Below, one piece after another: positions 1 to 41,879 of a stretch of 64,000 nucleotides of DNA. Each line of letters begins with the position of its first letter. The stretch's first letter is position 1. Origin of the DNA: Unio delphinus (taxonomy: Eukaryota; Mollusca; Bivalvia; Unionida; Unionidae); contig JAQISU010000036.1 in the NCBI GenBank assembly GCA_029339505.1, positions 7,664,501 to 7,728,500 on the forward strand, read 5' to 3'. Under the pieces are notes generated by a model, which saw nothing but the letters and a program-made list of their open reading frames with translations, was not told the origin of the DNA and ran no database searches. The position numbers and the translations under genes are program-made.

Positions 1-1064
1 TGAATGAAAATGAAATCAAGGCAAATTATCTCGAAATTTCTAAACTAATAGAAGATCAAAAACCCACTAACGACGTCATTGTTAGATTTTTTGGATCCCC
101 ACCTGTGGCAGACTCGACTCTCGCTGAAATCAGTGAGTTTATCGGCAAGCACACTCACAATGCCTACATCGCTAATAATTTCTTTGGTGTCCCAGCTACA
201 TCTACAATGACTCTCAAAGATATTAATATGTTTATGGTGAGACAAACAACACTTAATACCATCGTGGATAAATTTTTAGGGAGAACACCTGTGTCTGAAA
301 CCACATCGTTGACAGGCATGACTCTCGCGGAAATTAAAAGCGCTATTGACGAACAAAAGCTCACAAATGAAATGGTTAATAAGTTCTTTGAGGGCAGTAG
401 CCTCCAAGATATCACGACGAAATTTTCTAACATCGACAACCATATTAAAACCCAAGCACTGATTAGAATCAACGAACTTCTGGTTTCATTCTTTTCTAAC
501 AAGGAGGAGAGTGGAAAAACAATAGATCCTACCAAAATCAGGGTAAATTATCTCGATATTTCCGACGATCTTCTTAAACTAAAAGAAAATCAAAAACCAG
601 TCAATGACATTGTTAATAAGTTCTTTGGATTCCCACTTGTGGCAGTCATGACTCTCGCTGAAATTATCGCGGCTATCAATAAGATAAAAATTCCACATAG
701 TGTAAGCGCCGTTAATAACATCGTGTACACGGTTGATAGTGGGACCTTTGATTGGATCCGAGGAAACGAAAATTATCTTCGTGTTGGCAACAGACATACT
801 GGTGCACCTGGTTGCTACCGACTTACAATAATACATCACCGTAAATTTGATTTGGAATTCAGCAACACAGGTATCAGAGGTGTTAACACGCTGACATATA
901 TATTAGATAAAATACCAAAGCCTCCACCCTCTATACCAATCCCGCTTACGATTGTTATAACCAATTCCGTCGAGTCTGTGATTAGGGAGTCACTACCCTG
1001 GATAATAGAATTTGTATCCGGTGTCCCCTCATCCGATCCTAAAACCAGGTCAATAATAGGATAA
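1..1064 (+). CDS. ORF A: repeat-containing protein of a virus-like element (5' end off window)
   Basis: The frame is open from base 3 to the stop at 1064, so the true start lies upstream; the GTG at 105 is only an arbitrary internal codon. The product has at least five copies of a short motif, an I/MV-N-KFFG core followed by MTLAEI (near nt 84, 168, 258, 370 and 610). A longer unit beginning N-Y-L-[ED]-I-S appears twice (nt 24 and 546). The last third (from about nt 690) lacks the repeat and looks globular, with a Pro-rich stretch (KPPPSIPIP) before the C-terminus. I see no signal peptide, transmembrane helix or enzyme motif. It is intronless and sits 35 bp before ORF B in the same direction, so it probably belongs to the same multi-gene mobile element. 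I do not recognise the family; a fibre, adhesin or scaffold role would be speculation. Confidence 0.6.
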   Translation, partial: NENEIKANYLEISKLIEDQKPTNDVIVRFFGSPPVADSTLAEISEFIGKHTHNAYIANNFFGVPATSTMTLKDINMFMVRQTTLNTIVDKFLGRTPVSETTSLTGMTLAEIKSAIDEQKLTNEMVNKFFEGSSLQDITTKFSNIDNHIKTQALIRINELLVSFFSNKEESGKTIDPTKIRVNYLDISDDLLKLKENQKPVNDIVNKFFGFPLVAVMTLAEIIAAINKIKIPHSVSAVNNIVYTVDSGTFDWIRGNENYLRVGNRHTGAPGCYRLTIIHHRKFDLEFSNTGIRGVNTLTYILDKIPKPPPSIPIPLTIVITNSVESVIRESLPWIIEFVSGVPSSDPKTRSIIG

Positions 1065-1099
1065 TTGAAAGGAAAATCCTTCGGATTTCACAATTGAAA

Positions 1100-1648
1100 A
1101 TGCTAGCGTTTTTTAAAATAACAACAATGACTTTGTCATCGACGCAATGTCGTTATGATCAGGTCAGAGAATTTCAAAATAGACTCAAAACCCTCACTGA
1201 GGAGTATCAAATAAAAATGAAAAAATACCGACGAAGAATCACCGCAATTGATGTTGCTATGTACTCGGTGTCAAGCGTTCTCGCTGGCGCCGGAATAATA
1301 CTTGCATCGGTTACAATGATTGCCCCGGTCGTAGTTCCAATTTGCATTTCTGCGGTGGCTACAATCGGGGGTATATCAACCGGGATAGCAAAAAAGATAT
1401 CATCATGCAGCCAGAGTAAACTGCAGAATTACTTACTTCAATTTCATATTGCATCAACCGCATATTCGCAGTTATCCTCGATGATATCGTCGTCACTCGA
1501 TGATACAATTATATCAGATAGTGAGTTCTCAGCGATGGTCAGTATTTTTGATTCCGCGATATCGAAATTAGAGCGACAACATGAATATAATAACAATGAC
1601 AACACCGATGGAATCAGAAAACACGAACCCAAAAAAAACAAAAAATGA
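1100..1648 (+). CDS. ORF B: small protein with amphipathic N-terminus and hydrophobic core
   Basis: This is an intronless ORF of 182 residues. ATG at 1100 is preferred to the in-frame TTG at 1094. Residues about 18-45 are Lys/Arg/Gln-rich and likely coiled coil. A hydrophobic segment follows at about 52-95 (Val/Ala/Ile/Gly-rich, with SAVATIGGIS), enough for one or two membrane passes or a membrane-active helix. The C-terminal third is polar (SDSEFS..VSIFDSAISKLE) and ends in a Lys-rich tail. It lies between ORF A and ORF C in the same direction, as in compact virus-like transposons. Its last ~100 bp are repeated just downstream (1673-1800), so its original C-terminus may have been altered. 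I do not recognise the family with certainty. A membrane-interacting accessory protein of the element is an inference. Confidence 0.55.
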   Translation: MLAFFKITTMTLSSTQCRYDQVREFQNRLKTLTEEYQIKMKKYRRRITAIDVAMYSVSSVLAGAGIILASVTMIAPVVVPICISAVATIGGISTGIAKKISSCSQSKLQNYLLQFHIASTAYSQLSSMISSSLDDTIISDSEFSAMVSIFDSAISKLERQHEYNNNDNTDGIRKHEPKKNKK

Positions 1649-1800
1649 TCTCAATAATATCAACATTACCAGATTGTGAGTTCTCAGTGATGGTCAGTAT
1701 TTATGATTCCTCGATACCAAAATTAGAAATAAATCATGAGTATAGCAACGATGACGACACCGATGGAATTACTTCAACGAATAGTGGAGAACACGAACCC
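1520..1800. repeat. Imperfect tandem duplication at the ORF B/ORF C junction
   Basis: Bases 1520-1635 and 1673-1800 are two diverged copies of one ~115-bp segment. Both begin GA-T-GTGAGTTCTCAG and run through CACCGATGGAAT to GAACACGAACCC. The first copy forms the end of ORF B. The second supplies a short leftover frame (1645-1923) and, in another frame, the start of ORF C. Confidence 0.8.
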
Positions 1801-3085
1801 AGTACAAACGAGTATGATATCAATAACATCAACGAATCCAGAATTCAGTGTGAATTTCCCCTCTCCGGTCCCAGTGAAGGAGATAGCGCTAGCAAAACTA
1901 CGAGTGTATCACAGTTGGCCTAATATCAGATCGGTTGCATTTAGTGGTCAGCAACCCAATAACACACTGGTGTTCTCGTATAAGAATAAACCCGATGGTA
2001 TTCCAGAGTGGGAAACTATTTCGTTACCAACTGGGTCGTACCAAATTAAGCAAATCAGTGCTGAAATTCAGCGTAGAATAAAATCAATCACTGGAAAAGA
2101 ATCAAAAATAGTTATTAATCTTCATCAACCGACGCTCTCGTCGTCGATCGAAATAAGCACAGAGGGATACATTGTAGATATATATAACAGCTCGTTAAGA
2201 ACAGTGTTAGGATGGCCTGAAAAACCACCGGAAAAATCCGCCACCGACTTAACCACGGACATACAATCATATCATGAAATCAATCCCAGTTATCGAGATA
2301 ATTTATCTGATATAAGAAAAGGAAGAATCGCCGATAGATTTATATTTACCAACAAAGACACATTGCAATTAGATTTTATCATTAAAAGAACAACCGACTC
2401 ATCTGTTACTATTTCATTTACGCTAACTGACGTCCGTGGTTATTTTAATGAGATTAAACAATTATATGACACACAACTAGAACAACTACGGAAAACAAAA
2501 TCGCAAAAACACGTTGAAATAATAAATCAACTTATATCTGACATGAAAGATATCTATGAACTAATTATTCAAACAATAATTAATGACAACAGCGACAATA
2601 AACAACGATTCCTAACCGATTACAATATCACAGAGGACAATCTGCGTAATTTCAAGTTTCCCAAATACAACGCTGATGAACTAGCAAGAATTGTTAAAAC
2701 CGATATCAAGGCGCTACAAAAATCAGATTCAGCTGTCCTCTTCAAGTATAATAATGATCCAGATGGTGGCGGTAGGCATATTGCCCCTCATAATGTGAAT
2801 ATTTCAACGGTGATTGCGCTCAATTTAGTATGTGATGCAATTGAAGGAAGCTATCAAATTAATCTAGAGAAATCAAATCAAGCTCAGCAGGGATATATTC
2901 TTTATTCGTTTGCACCAACAGCTCCTCCAGGATTCCTAATTATTGAAAACCCAATTAATCCTGTCTACATGCGATGCCATAATAATTCGTTAACGAGAAT
3001 TAATTTCAAACTCACCGACCAGTCAAATAATCTGATTGATTTACAAGAAGAGGTGTTAGCGATTAGTTTGTTTGTGAAATCGTAA
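1736..3085 (+). CDS. ORF C: 449-aa virus-like structural protein candidate (penton-like?)
   Basis: This is an intact intronless ORF from ATG 1736 to TAA 3085. The N-terminal part resembles a widespread, poorly characterised family in invertebrate mobile elements: an opening of the type EIALAKLRVYHSWPNI, then SLPTGSYQIKQISAEIQ, then an LGWP segment. Residues about 225-310 are charged and probably helical. The end is again beta-rich (GYILYSFAPTAPPGF, then LTDQSNNLIDLQEE). That order (beta domain, helical insert, beta domain) would suit a minor capsid or penton protein of a Polinton/adintovirus-type element, but this is recall of a pattern and not a search. The frame is undamaged, in contrast to the decayed Polinton fragments at 23-26 kb, so this element is younger. 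The start overlaps the duplicated end of ORF B. Confidence 0.5.
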   Translation: MSIATMTTPMELLQRIVENTNPVQTSMISITSTNPEFSVNFPSPVPVKEIALAKLRVYHSWPNIRSVAFSGQQPNNTLVFSYKNKPDGIPEWETISLPTGSYQIKQISAEIQRRIKSITGKESKIVINLHQPTLSSSIEISTEGYIVDIYNSSLRTVLGWPEKPPEKSATDLTTDIQSYHEINPSYRDNLSDIRKGRIADRFIFTNKDTLQLDFIIKRTTDSSVTISFTLTDVRGYFNEIKQLYDTQLEQLRKTKSQKHVEIINQLISDMKDIYELIIQTIINDNSDNKQRFLTDYNITEDNLRNFKFPKYNADELARIVKTDIKALQKSDSAVLFKYNNDPDGGGRHIAPHNVNISTVIALNLVCDAIEGSYQINLEKSNQAQQGYILYSFAPTAPPGFLIIENPINPVYMRCHNNSLTRINFKLTDQSNNLIDLQEEVLAISLFVKS

Positions 3086-3165
3086 ATGATTTTCGTCCTA
3101 AAGACTCGATCAAATATTTGGTTGAAATCGTAAATGATTTTTGTTAACCACAAATGAAACATTTG

Positions 3166-3313
3166 CAGCAGCAGAGAGGGTGGATGACAACGACGTTGGC
3201 GTATATAAGGAAATCTTATTTTATCGAATAGACGCCATTTTTTTTACTATTTGGTGGAAGCCTCAGATTTCCGAATCGACGCTCGAAAAGTTGTGAGGTT
3301 CACCCTCTCTGCT
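3166..3313. repeat. 16-bp inverted repeat bracketing a TATA-like sequence
   Basis: AGCAGCAGAGAGGGTG near 3166-3181 is exactly complementary to CACCCTCTCTGCTGCT at 3301-3316. The ~120-bp loop carries GTATATAAGG at about 3201, a good TATA-box match. It lies 80 bp after ORF C and abuts the 45-bp array. It could be a terminal structure or promoter of the left-edge element, but no target-site duplication can be shown. Confidence 0.6.
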
Positions 3314-3314
3314 G

Positions 3315-3640
3315 CTCGGATAATTTAACATCCAGCTTCAGATATCATGTTTGAAACATCTCGGATAATTAAATATCCAGCTTTAGACATCATGTTTGAA
3401 ACATCTCGGATAATTTAACATCCAGAATAAGATATCATATTTGAAACATCTCGGATAATTAAATATCCAGCTTAAGGTATCATGTTTGAAACATCTCGGA
3501 TAATTAAATATCCAGCTTTAGAAATCATGTTTGAAACATCTCGTATAATTTAACATCCAGCTTTATATATCATGTTTGAAACATCTCGGATAATTTAATA
3601 TCCAGCATTAGATATCAAGTATGGAACATCTCGGATAATG
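3315..3640. repeat. 45-bp minisatellite, 7 full copies
   Basis: Units begin CTCGGATAATTTAACATCC and end GAAACAT at exactly 45-bp spacing (3315, 3360, 3405, 3450, 3495, 3540, 3585). An eighth start at 3630 runs into the TATG microsatellite. Copies differ by only a few bases, so the array is young. Confidence 0.95.
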
Positions 3641-3889
3641 TATGTATGTATGTGTGTATGTATGTATGTATGTATGTATGTATGTATGTATGTATGTATG
3701 TATGTATGTATGCATGTATGTATGTATGTATGTATGTATGTATGTATGTATGTATGTATGTATGTATGTATGCATGCATGCATGCATGCATGCATGCATG
3801 CATGTATGTATGTATGTATGTATGTATGCCTCTATATATCTATCAATCTATCTATCTGAACGTGGTATAAGTAAATGTATGTCTGTCTT

Positions 3890-3955
<66 letters not shown>
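3638..3955. repeat. (TATG)n microsatellite followed by (AT)n
   Basis: An almost pure TATG/TGCA tetranucleotide run covers about 3638-3830, a short TATC patch follows, and (AT)n runs from about 3893 to 3955. The MYVC-type open frames on both strands here are artefacts of the repeat. Confidence 0.98.
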
Positions 3956-3961
<6 letters not shown>

Positions 3962-4005
3962 ATATATATTATATATAAATATATATATACACACACCAGG
4001 TCCAG

Positions 4006-35417
<31,412 letters not shown>

Positions 35418-36145
35418 ATGATGCATCAGAAGAAGAAAAAAACATTCGGAAATATGCTGTGCGACTAAACAAACTGTATACTCTAAAATATAGGTCACTG
35501 TGTCGCATTGTTTATTCGCACTATGTAAAGATGATTACATGTTGTTTTTATGATCAAATGTTCTTAGATTCTTTGTACGATGTTGTATTGAAAAATGATA
35601 GCTGCAATTAATATTTAACAATGACCTTTGTACTTCAGTACTAAAACTTTTTGAAATATCTGTTCTTAATTTAGAAATGTACATATTGTTTTAATTTGAT
35701 TTCATTGCCTGTTTATTTAAGAATGCTTTTCTTGAGTTGAGGATTTTAGTAAATATAGAAATGCGTTGCTAAGTAATACGAGTTAAACAAAGTTCAATAA
35801 TGCTAAATACATACATTTAAAACTACCTTAATGTATAATCTATAATAACATTACATAGACCTCTCATCATATATCTTACAAGACTGAATATAATGAGAAT
35901 ATTTTGAGATATATATTTGCCAAGTTAAAATTAATAGAAATGAATGTATGTGCTTTTAGTTATATTTAAAGTGACTTGAAGTCTGGGCCTCTCGACTTTG
36001 TTTTGTTTGGTTAGCATTTTGTAGGTAGTGTTAAACACCGGAAATAGTGTTATTGACCAATATGAAAAGTGTTATTCCCCGGTATCATACAAAATTTAAT
36101 TTATTACTAATTACAAATTACAAAATACTAATGCTCAGCACTTAA
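35418..36145 (+). other. Probable 3' UTR and flank of the EGF/SEA gene
   Basis: AT-rich, no frame or repeat recognised. The poly(A) site cannot be placed: no AATAAA before about 36351, only ATTAAT/AATATA-like variants. Confidence 0.5.
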
Positions 36146-36149
36146 ACTG

Positions 36150-36285
36150 GTATTAAGTAACAACTCTTAAGTAACAACTCTTGAGTAACAACTCTTGAGT
36201 AACAACTCTTAAGTAACAACTCTTAAGTAACAACTCTTAAGTAACAACTCTGGAGTAACAACTCTGGAGTAACAACTCTGGAAAG
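36150..36285. repeat. 14-bp tandem repeat, about 9 copies
   Basis: The unit AGTAACAACTCTTA, with TTG and GGA variants at its end. Confidence 0.95.
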
Positions 36286-36374
36286 AACGACTGTCTTAGA
36301 TGATATTTAATCCTCTGATGAAAACCCTTTTAGGTAAAATAGCAAATATAAAATAAATATTTGGATTTATTTCA

Positions 36375-36770
36375 TATAGACGGCCTACCCAATTAATATA
36401 CATCCTCCACTATATTAGCATATTATTTACTAATCCTCCGCTATATTAGCATACACAATTAATACACATCCTCTTCTATATAAGCATACCCACTTAATAC
36501 GCATCGTCCGCTATATTAGCATACCCACTTATTACACATCCTCCACTATATTAGCATACCCACATGTTACACATATTCCGCTATATTAGCATACCCACTT
36601 ATTACACATCCTCCGCTATATTAGCATACCCACTTAGTACACATCCTCCGCTATATTTGCATAACCTCTTAATACACATCCTCCACTATATTAGCACACC
36701 CAGAATTCATGTTGCTTTGTTAGAACACCAACTTAATTCCCATTCTCCACTATATTAGCATACACAAAAA
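36375..36770. repeat. ~35-bp minisatellite, about 11 copies
   Basis: The unit CTATATTAGCATACCCACTT + AATACACATCCTCCG repeats with modest divergence downstream of the EGF gene. Confidence 0.93.
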
Positions 36771-38826
36771 TCATGTCGCTAATACAGAGTAAGCTAGAAA
36801 TAAGGTATTTAAAAGCACTGGAATATAATACATGTTTATGCAAATTTAAATTATTAGTATAAGAGTTTTCTTTCTATTACAAAAACAATAAATACAGATA
36901 CAGAAAATAACATGAATACTTATATTCCAAATATGTATAGTCTTACCAGTAACTGCGTATGATGCATTATTGACCTTCTCTATGATTAAACACTTGCAGG
37001 ATCGATAGACACGTCTCAAATATGAATCAAGTATTAGAAAGAGTCCATAAGCTGAGTATACATGCTGTGTGATTAACAGCGTTATTTTTAAAATATTTGT
37101 TCGTGGAATTTTTTTTAGGAAGAGCATCCATAGATCCAGTCTATAAGCACACTTGAATAAACTTTCCAATAAATAGTTCGAGTTTTTAGAATGGTTATTG
37201 TGATTGGCAAGATAATTTTGCTGTAAAGTTACATATTTTATCTTGAATATCGCAATTTAGCAGCATGAACGTCTTCTTTGCTTAATAACTTTAAAAAAAA
37301 GATTGTAATATTTTAATTTTAAGTCTTTCACTTTCTATTTAATGGAAATAAATTATATTGTTTAGTTCATCAAAGCTTGTTAGTTTTGCTTTGTTTTTAA
37401 TTATTTTTAAGGTATAGTGTCATAACAATTCATACATCAATACGCATCATTCATTTTCAAATGGACTATGAAGTATAAAATGCAAGAGAAATATTTAGAT
37501 ATGTAATTAAATAAGTTTTGACCTTCGCGATGTGATGTGTTTAATTTTAGCTTTTCTTTGAACTGATAACAAGCGAAAATTATGATGGTTGTTAACAACG
37601 CACTCCCCCCTGTCCCAAAAAACGAAAATCACTTCCGTCAGGCTAATTTCAAAACTGCACATGTCGGAGAACGAGATTTGCATATTCTATGCTATTTTTA
37701 GCATGCAATAGAGTAACTAGACGTTTCTAAATGTCTGAATGTTTAGATTTCTAAGATTCGTAAAGTTTAATGTTGTCGAAGAGTAATCTCAAACATGTGC
37801 ATTAAGAAGCTCAGCATACCAAATTAAACGTTTTAGAATATTTCATTTTTCAAAGTGTGGCAGACTAAAAAATAATCAATTGTAAATTTATCGTTTGGAC
37901 CTAGTTATGCAATAGGTTCAAAATGAGTGTTTAACGGTTTGTGACTTTTGTGAAAATATCAATCATATATAATTAATTGTAGCGTATTGTTCACACTCCA
38001 GTCGCTTTTTGCATTTCAGTCAGTTCTCTAACTTAGTTTGCAGATATGTGTTACTAAATACAACACAATCTTTCATGAAATAGGTCACTTAACTTCATTT
38101 TGAACTATGTACGAAAGTCATATGCTAATATAGTAAACGAATAATTTACATGGGTCGTTGCAGAATGGAATCAAACAGACCGTGATTAGAAAACCGGATC
38201 GGAGATAATGTAAAAGATGAAAAAATGGACTATTTTAAAAAAAAAAACTGAATTTCACTTTGAAACAGAGAAACATCATGCCTGTAAATAACAATTCTGC
38301 ATCATAACTTGAATGATGCCCTCAGTCCAAGTGAAGTAATCGCTGTGAGTGTGACCTAGAAAATTCAAAAGTAACAAAAATTTGAAGCATAACATAGGGC
38401 ACAAAGTACTTCACATTTCGTAAACTCTTTTATATTTTATATTAAATATTTATATTTAATAATATTATATTTTTTTATTATACTTTTTTATATTGACTCT
38501 GTATAAATCTCAAATGGGACCGAGATCTCTCATCTTGCTGAATCAGCATAGTAGCAAAATAAAATAGCAGCTGCTGCGGCTATATTTTTGCCATTTGGGC
38601 TTGTTTCACACAAACACCTCAGACCTGAATTGATTTCATTCTGTCAAACAGGTTTGAGACATTTAATTTCTATTAGGAAATTTTGACTAATCTGATTCAG
38701 ACTGCTTGAATTAATGTTAATGCCAAAATATATCAAATTTTCCTACCTTTTCCTAAATCCTGTAGAAGCTGTCTGAATTATTTTTATATTGTTAATAATG
38801 GTGGCCATAATCAATCACCATCATGG
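36771..38826. other. Intergenic, nothing recognised
   Basis: AT-rich, no coding or RNA signal. The 107-codon minus frame at 36846-37169 matches nothing I know. Confidence 0.55.
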
Positions 38827-39062
38827 ACACCCCCGAGTGGCCGATCGGTCTAAAGCGCTTTCCATTACAGATCACTGCCATCTCACCTCTTTATACGTGG
38901 GTTTGTCTTGGATTCAGATAAATGTGTGTATGTTAGAAAGCTTGCCAGTAGCTTCTCGTTTGTCGGTGGTTCTTTCTGAGGTTTTCCCAGGTTTTTCCTC
39001 CACCATGAATAGCCTATCTTGTGCTGAAAATTGGTGTAAAACCCTACAACATTAATCAGCAT
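38827..39062 (+). repeat. tRNA-derived SINE, family B
   Basis: The head CCGAGTGGCCGATCGGTCTA + AAGCGC (box A) is followed by a degenerate box B and the body AGCTTGCCAGTAGCTTCTCG, CGGTGGTTCTTTCTGAGG and TTCCTCCACCATGAATAG. It is the most complete family B copy here. Confidence 0.85.
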
Positions 39063-39375
39063 CAAATTTAGATATTTGTTAGATTTTGATGCTAATATGA
39101 TTTTGTAAAATTTAATCAACTTTTAATAATTAATACGACTTTGAAATGAAGATATTATATTCTCTGAAGCATTCTTACTACATGCACATACTTCTAATGG
39201 ATATAGTTTCCTTCTGCAAAAGCCACTTGTATTATATGGCACTATCCCAGTGCAGAAGGTGTGGCCATATTTGCAACACATAACAGGGCTTTGGTTCAGA
39301 TGGACCATGCTAGCAAAGGACAACCAAAGTTGGCCTGAGTATGTATAGAGCTTGCAACCCCTCAAATAAAACCTG

Positions 39376-39750
39376 ATGTAAGCTTCTTGAAGAACCCCAA
39401 TACCACTAACACTTGGTACAAGCTTCTTGAAGAACTCCAATACTACTAGCAACTCTTTTAAGCTTCTTCAAGAAATCCAATAATACTAGCACTTGGTACA
39501 AGCTTTATGAAGTATCCCGATACCACTAGCATCTGTAGTAGGCTTATTAAAGAACTACAATTGCAATATCACCTGTTTTAAGCTTCCTGAAAAACTCCAT
39601 TACCAATAGTAACTATTTTAAGCTTCTTGAAGTACCCCAATACTGCTAGCACTTGGTACAAGCTTCTTTAAGAACTCCAACACAATTAGCACCTGGTGTA
39701 TGCTTCTTGAAGAACGCCAATACCACTATCACCTGTAATAGGCGCTTGAA
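39376..39750. repeat. ~40-bp minisatellite, about 9 copies
   Basis: The unit AAGCTTCTTGAAGAACTCCA + ATACTACTAGCACTTGGTAC repeats with moderate divergence. The minus frames over it are artefacts. Confidence 0.9.
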
Positions 39751-41194
39751 GGACAAAAAAGCTAATCTTGTGTTTCTGGCAATCCAAAATAACAGTATAA
39801 AAAGTATAGGAATTTGTCTATTATGTAAATTAGATGTAAACAAGATATGTTCTTGTATGTTCTACAGGAGAAAAGAAAGAGACCATGAACTTGAGAAGTC
39901 CAAATATATGAATGTAACAAAATTTAACCAGGCCATCTCCATATTCAGTTAAACACACACATAGCTACTGAATCCCAATAACAAATATCAAATTGTTTCT
40001 ACAGTAACGATGGAAAAAGGTTTTTAAAAAATAGTCTAAAAGTACAGATAAATTCTTAATAAAAGTATAATTCATTAAATTGTTTCAAACTTTAATCAGG
40101 TCATCCATGAGTGAACAATGATGATATTTGATGAAATATTTCCTGCATAATCAAGCTAGCATGATTTACACCCAGAAAGGTTCAAATCCCAGTGGTACAT
40201 GCAAAATGTAACATAGAGACAAAAATTGCAATATAGTTGAAATTGTGTGAAAAATCTAATCAGAACATCCGCATATAAATAGAAATATGAGTGACAAATT
40301 TCAATTTCCTGCATCAATCTATTTTTGCTTTATCATTTTATCAAGGTTTTTAGCTAACGTTTATCCAAATGTTGAAGTTATTTTGTTGTGTGAAAACCTT
40401 ATAACGTCATCTACATGCAAACATTCTTATAAATGCTGCCAATGACCAAGTGGTGCATTTTTGCATAATTAGTCTAAAAGAGGTTTTGATGAAAATGTTG
40501 AATTCCCAAAAAGATTTCATAACAGAAAATCATTGAAGTGGTGTGAAAATCTAATCAAGGCATCTATATGATAGGATTTAAATGGCTACCAAATTTATGT
40601 GCCAAGTAACTTTTGTGTAATAAACTTCCAAAGATTGGTTGACTTCTCAGCATATTGATGGATGGATACACTGGACCAAATCAATATGGCCCACATTCAA
40701 GCAGCAAAGTGGCTTAACAGAAAAAGCCCTTACATTTCAAACTACAATTAATCTATATTCATTAAAAACTTGAGTTTCTACTCTCTTACCAATATGCTAC
40801 TCAGAATGTGATAAATAAACTAACAAAAAGCAACCCACCCCCAACAATCTAGCTACAAGAATATCTCATGCACCCTTGTGACCCTACTAATTCACACAAA
40901 TGCATAAAAAATAGTGTTAGATTATAGAAGGTAAAGAGACCTCTGAGCTGCCATATGCTTGTTTAAGTATATACCCCAATATTTGGAATAGATAAAAAAT
41001 ACAGAAGAAATAAATATCCCAAAAGAGTTTCGAAGGAATATAAATCTTTATTTCTGAGTAAATATACGTGTCCCCATAAGGTATAACAATAATAAATTTC
41101 CCCATAATAATAAATGTATTCCTATAGCTATAATAGTGAACGGAAAACCTATAATTAATTTGATTGTAATAAAAGTACAAAATATGTAAAAGTA
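39751..41194. other. Intergenic, nothing recognised
   Basis: No repeat or coding signal. It separates the EGF gene flank from the convergent GPD1 3' end. Confidence 0.5.
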
Positions 41195-41682
41195 AATGAA
41201 AAATGGATTTTAACTTTATTTAAAATGTACACTTTCATTCACGCTGATTAATAACTCCTTTGGAATATGTAATGTATACTGACTGAATTACCATCTTTAA
41301 TACTGGTCCAAAATATACAGAACAAATATTAAAGATATGAACAACAAGTATATGTTTTTAAAACTTGCTTTACACTGAGATAACATTAATACATGTTCTA
41401 GGTTATGAATGACATTTACTAGCACGAGTGATTCTCCATTAAAATTGATCCCGAATGGCAAACACCAAAAATAAAAGCATTAGGTTCATCATCTGACCAC
41501 AACATTGATAACTAAGAATAAACTGTCATGTAAGAACAACTTATAAAACTTGGATATAATATAAATTCAATCCATCACATACAAATTATGACTGATATCA
41601 TTAGGCAGCATGGGTTTAACTAAAAAAAAAGCGACTTTGGTGTCAATTAGGGCAATTAAGAATACTTAACACAGAAAATTAT
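41195..41682 (-). other. 3' UTR of the GPD1-family gene with poly(A) signal
   Basis: On the minus strand, AATAAA (plus TTTATT at 41215-41220) lies about 463 bases after the stop, which makes a 3' UTR of about 490 nt plausible. Cleavage would fall near 41195-41205. Confidence 0.6.
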
Positions 41683-41879
41683 TTACATGTGTTCAGGATG
41701 GTTCTTCAGACACTCAATAAACTGCTCAGGCTTAAGTTCCCCATTGCAAATCCTGTGAATGGCTGTAAAAAGGGGTAATCTGTCTTCCATCATCTTGCTC
41801 TTCAGCATGTAATTTACTTCATATGCTGTTGGAGGTTCTTGTAGTTTCTGGCCATTCAGCATTTCATTTTCCAACACTT
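41683..41879 (-). CDS. GPD1: Glycerol-3-phosphate dehydrogenase (NAD+, cytosolic), last exon
   Basis: The minus-strand exon starts after acceptor CCATAG (exon base 41879, phase 1) and ends in TAA at 41685-41683. It encodes about 66 residues beginning [14 protein letters not shown], with [11 protein letters not shown] in the middle and [10 protein letters not shown] at the end. This is the conserved C-terminus of animal GPD1/GPD1L, which converts dihydroxyacetone phosphate and NADH to glycerol 3-phosphate. The catalytic and NAD-binding exons must lie further along the minus strand (higher coordinates); I did not find them before 64000, so the preceding intron is at least 22 kb or this is an isolated copy. 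The conserved end and clean splice site favour a real exon. GPD1 and GPD1L cannot be told apart here. Confidence 0.85.

Noticed and set aside
3595..3962. Several ORFs rich in MYVC or IHTY
   Set aside because: They are the (TATG)n microsatellite translated in all frames.
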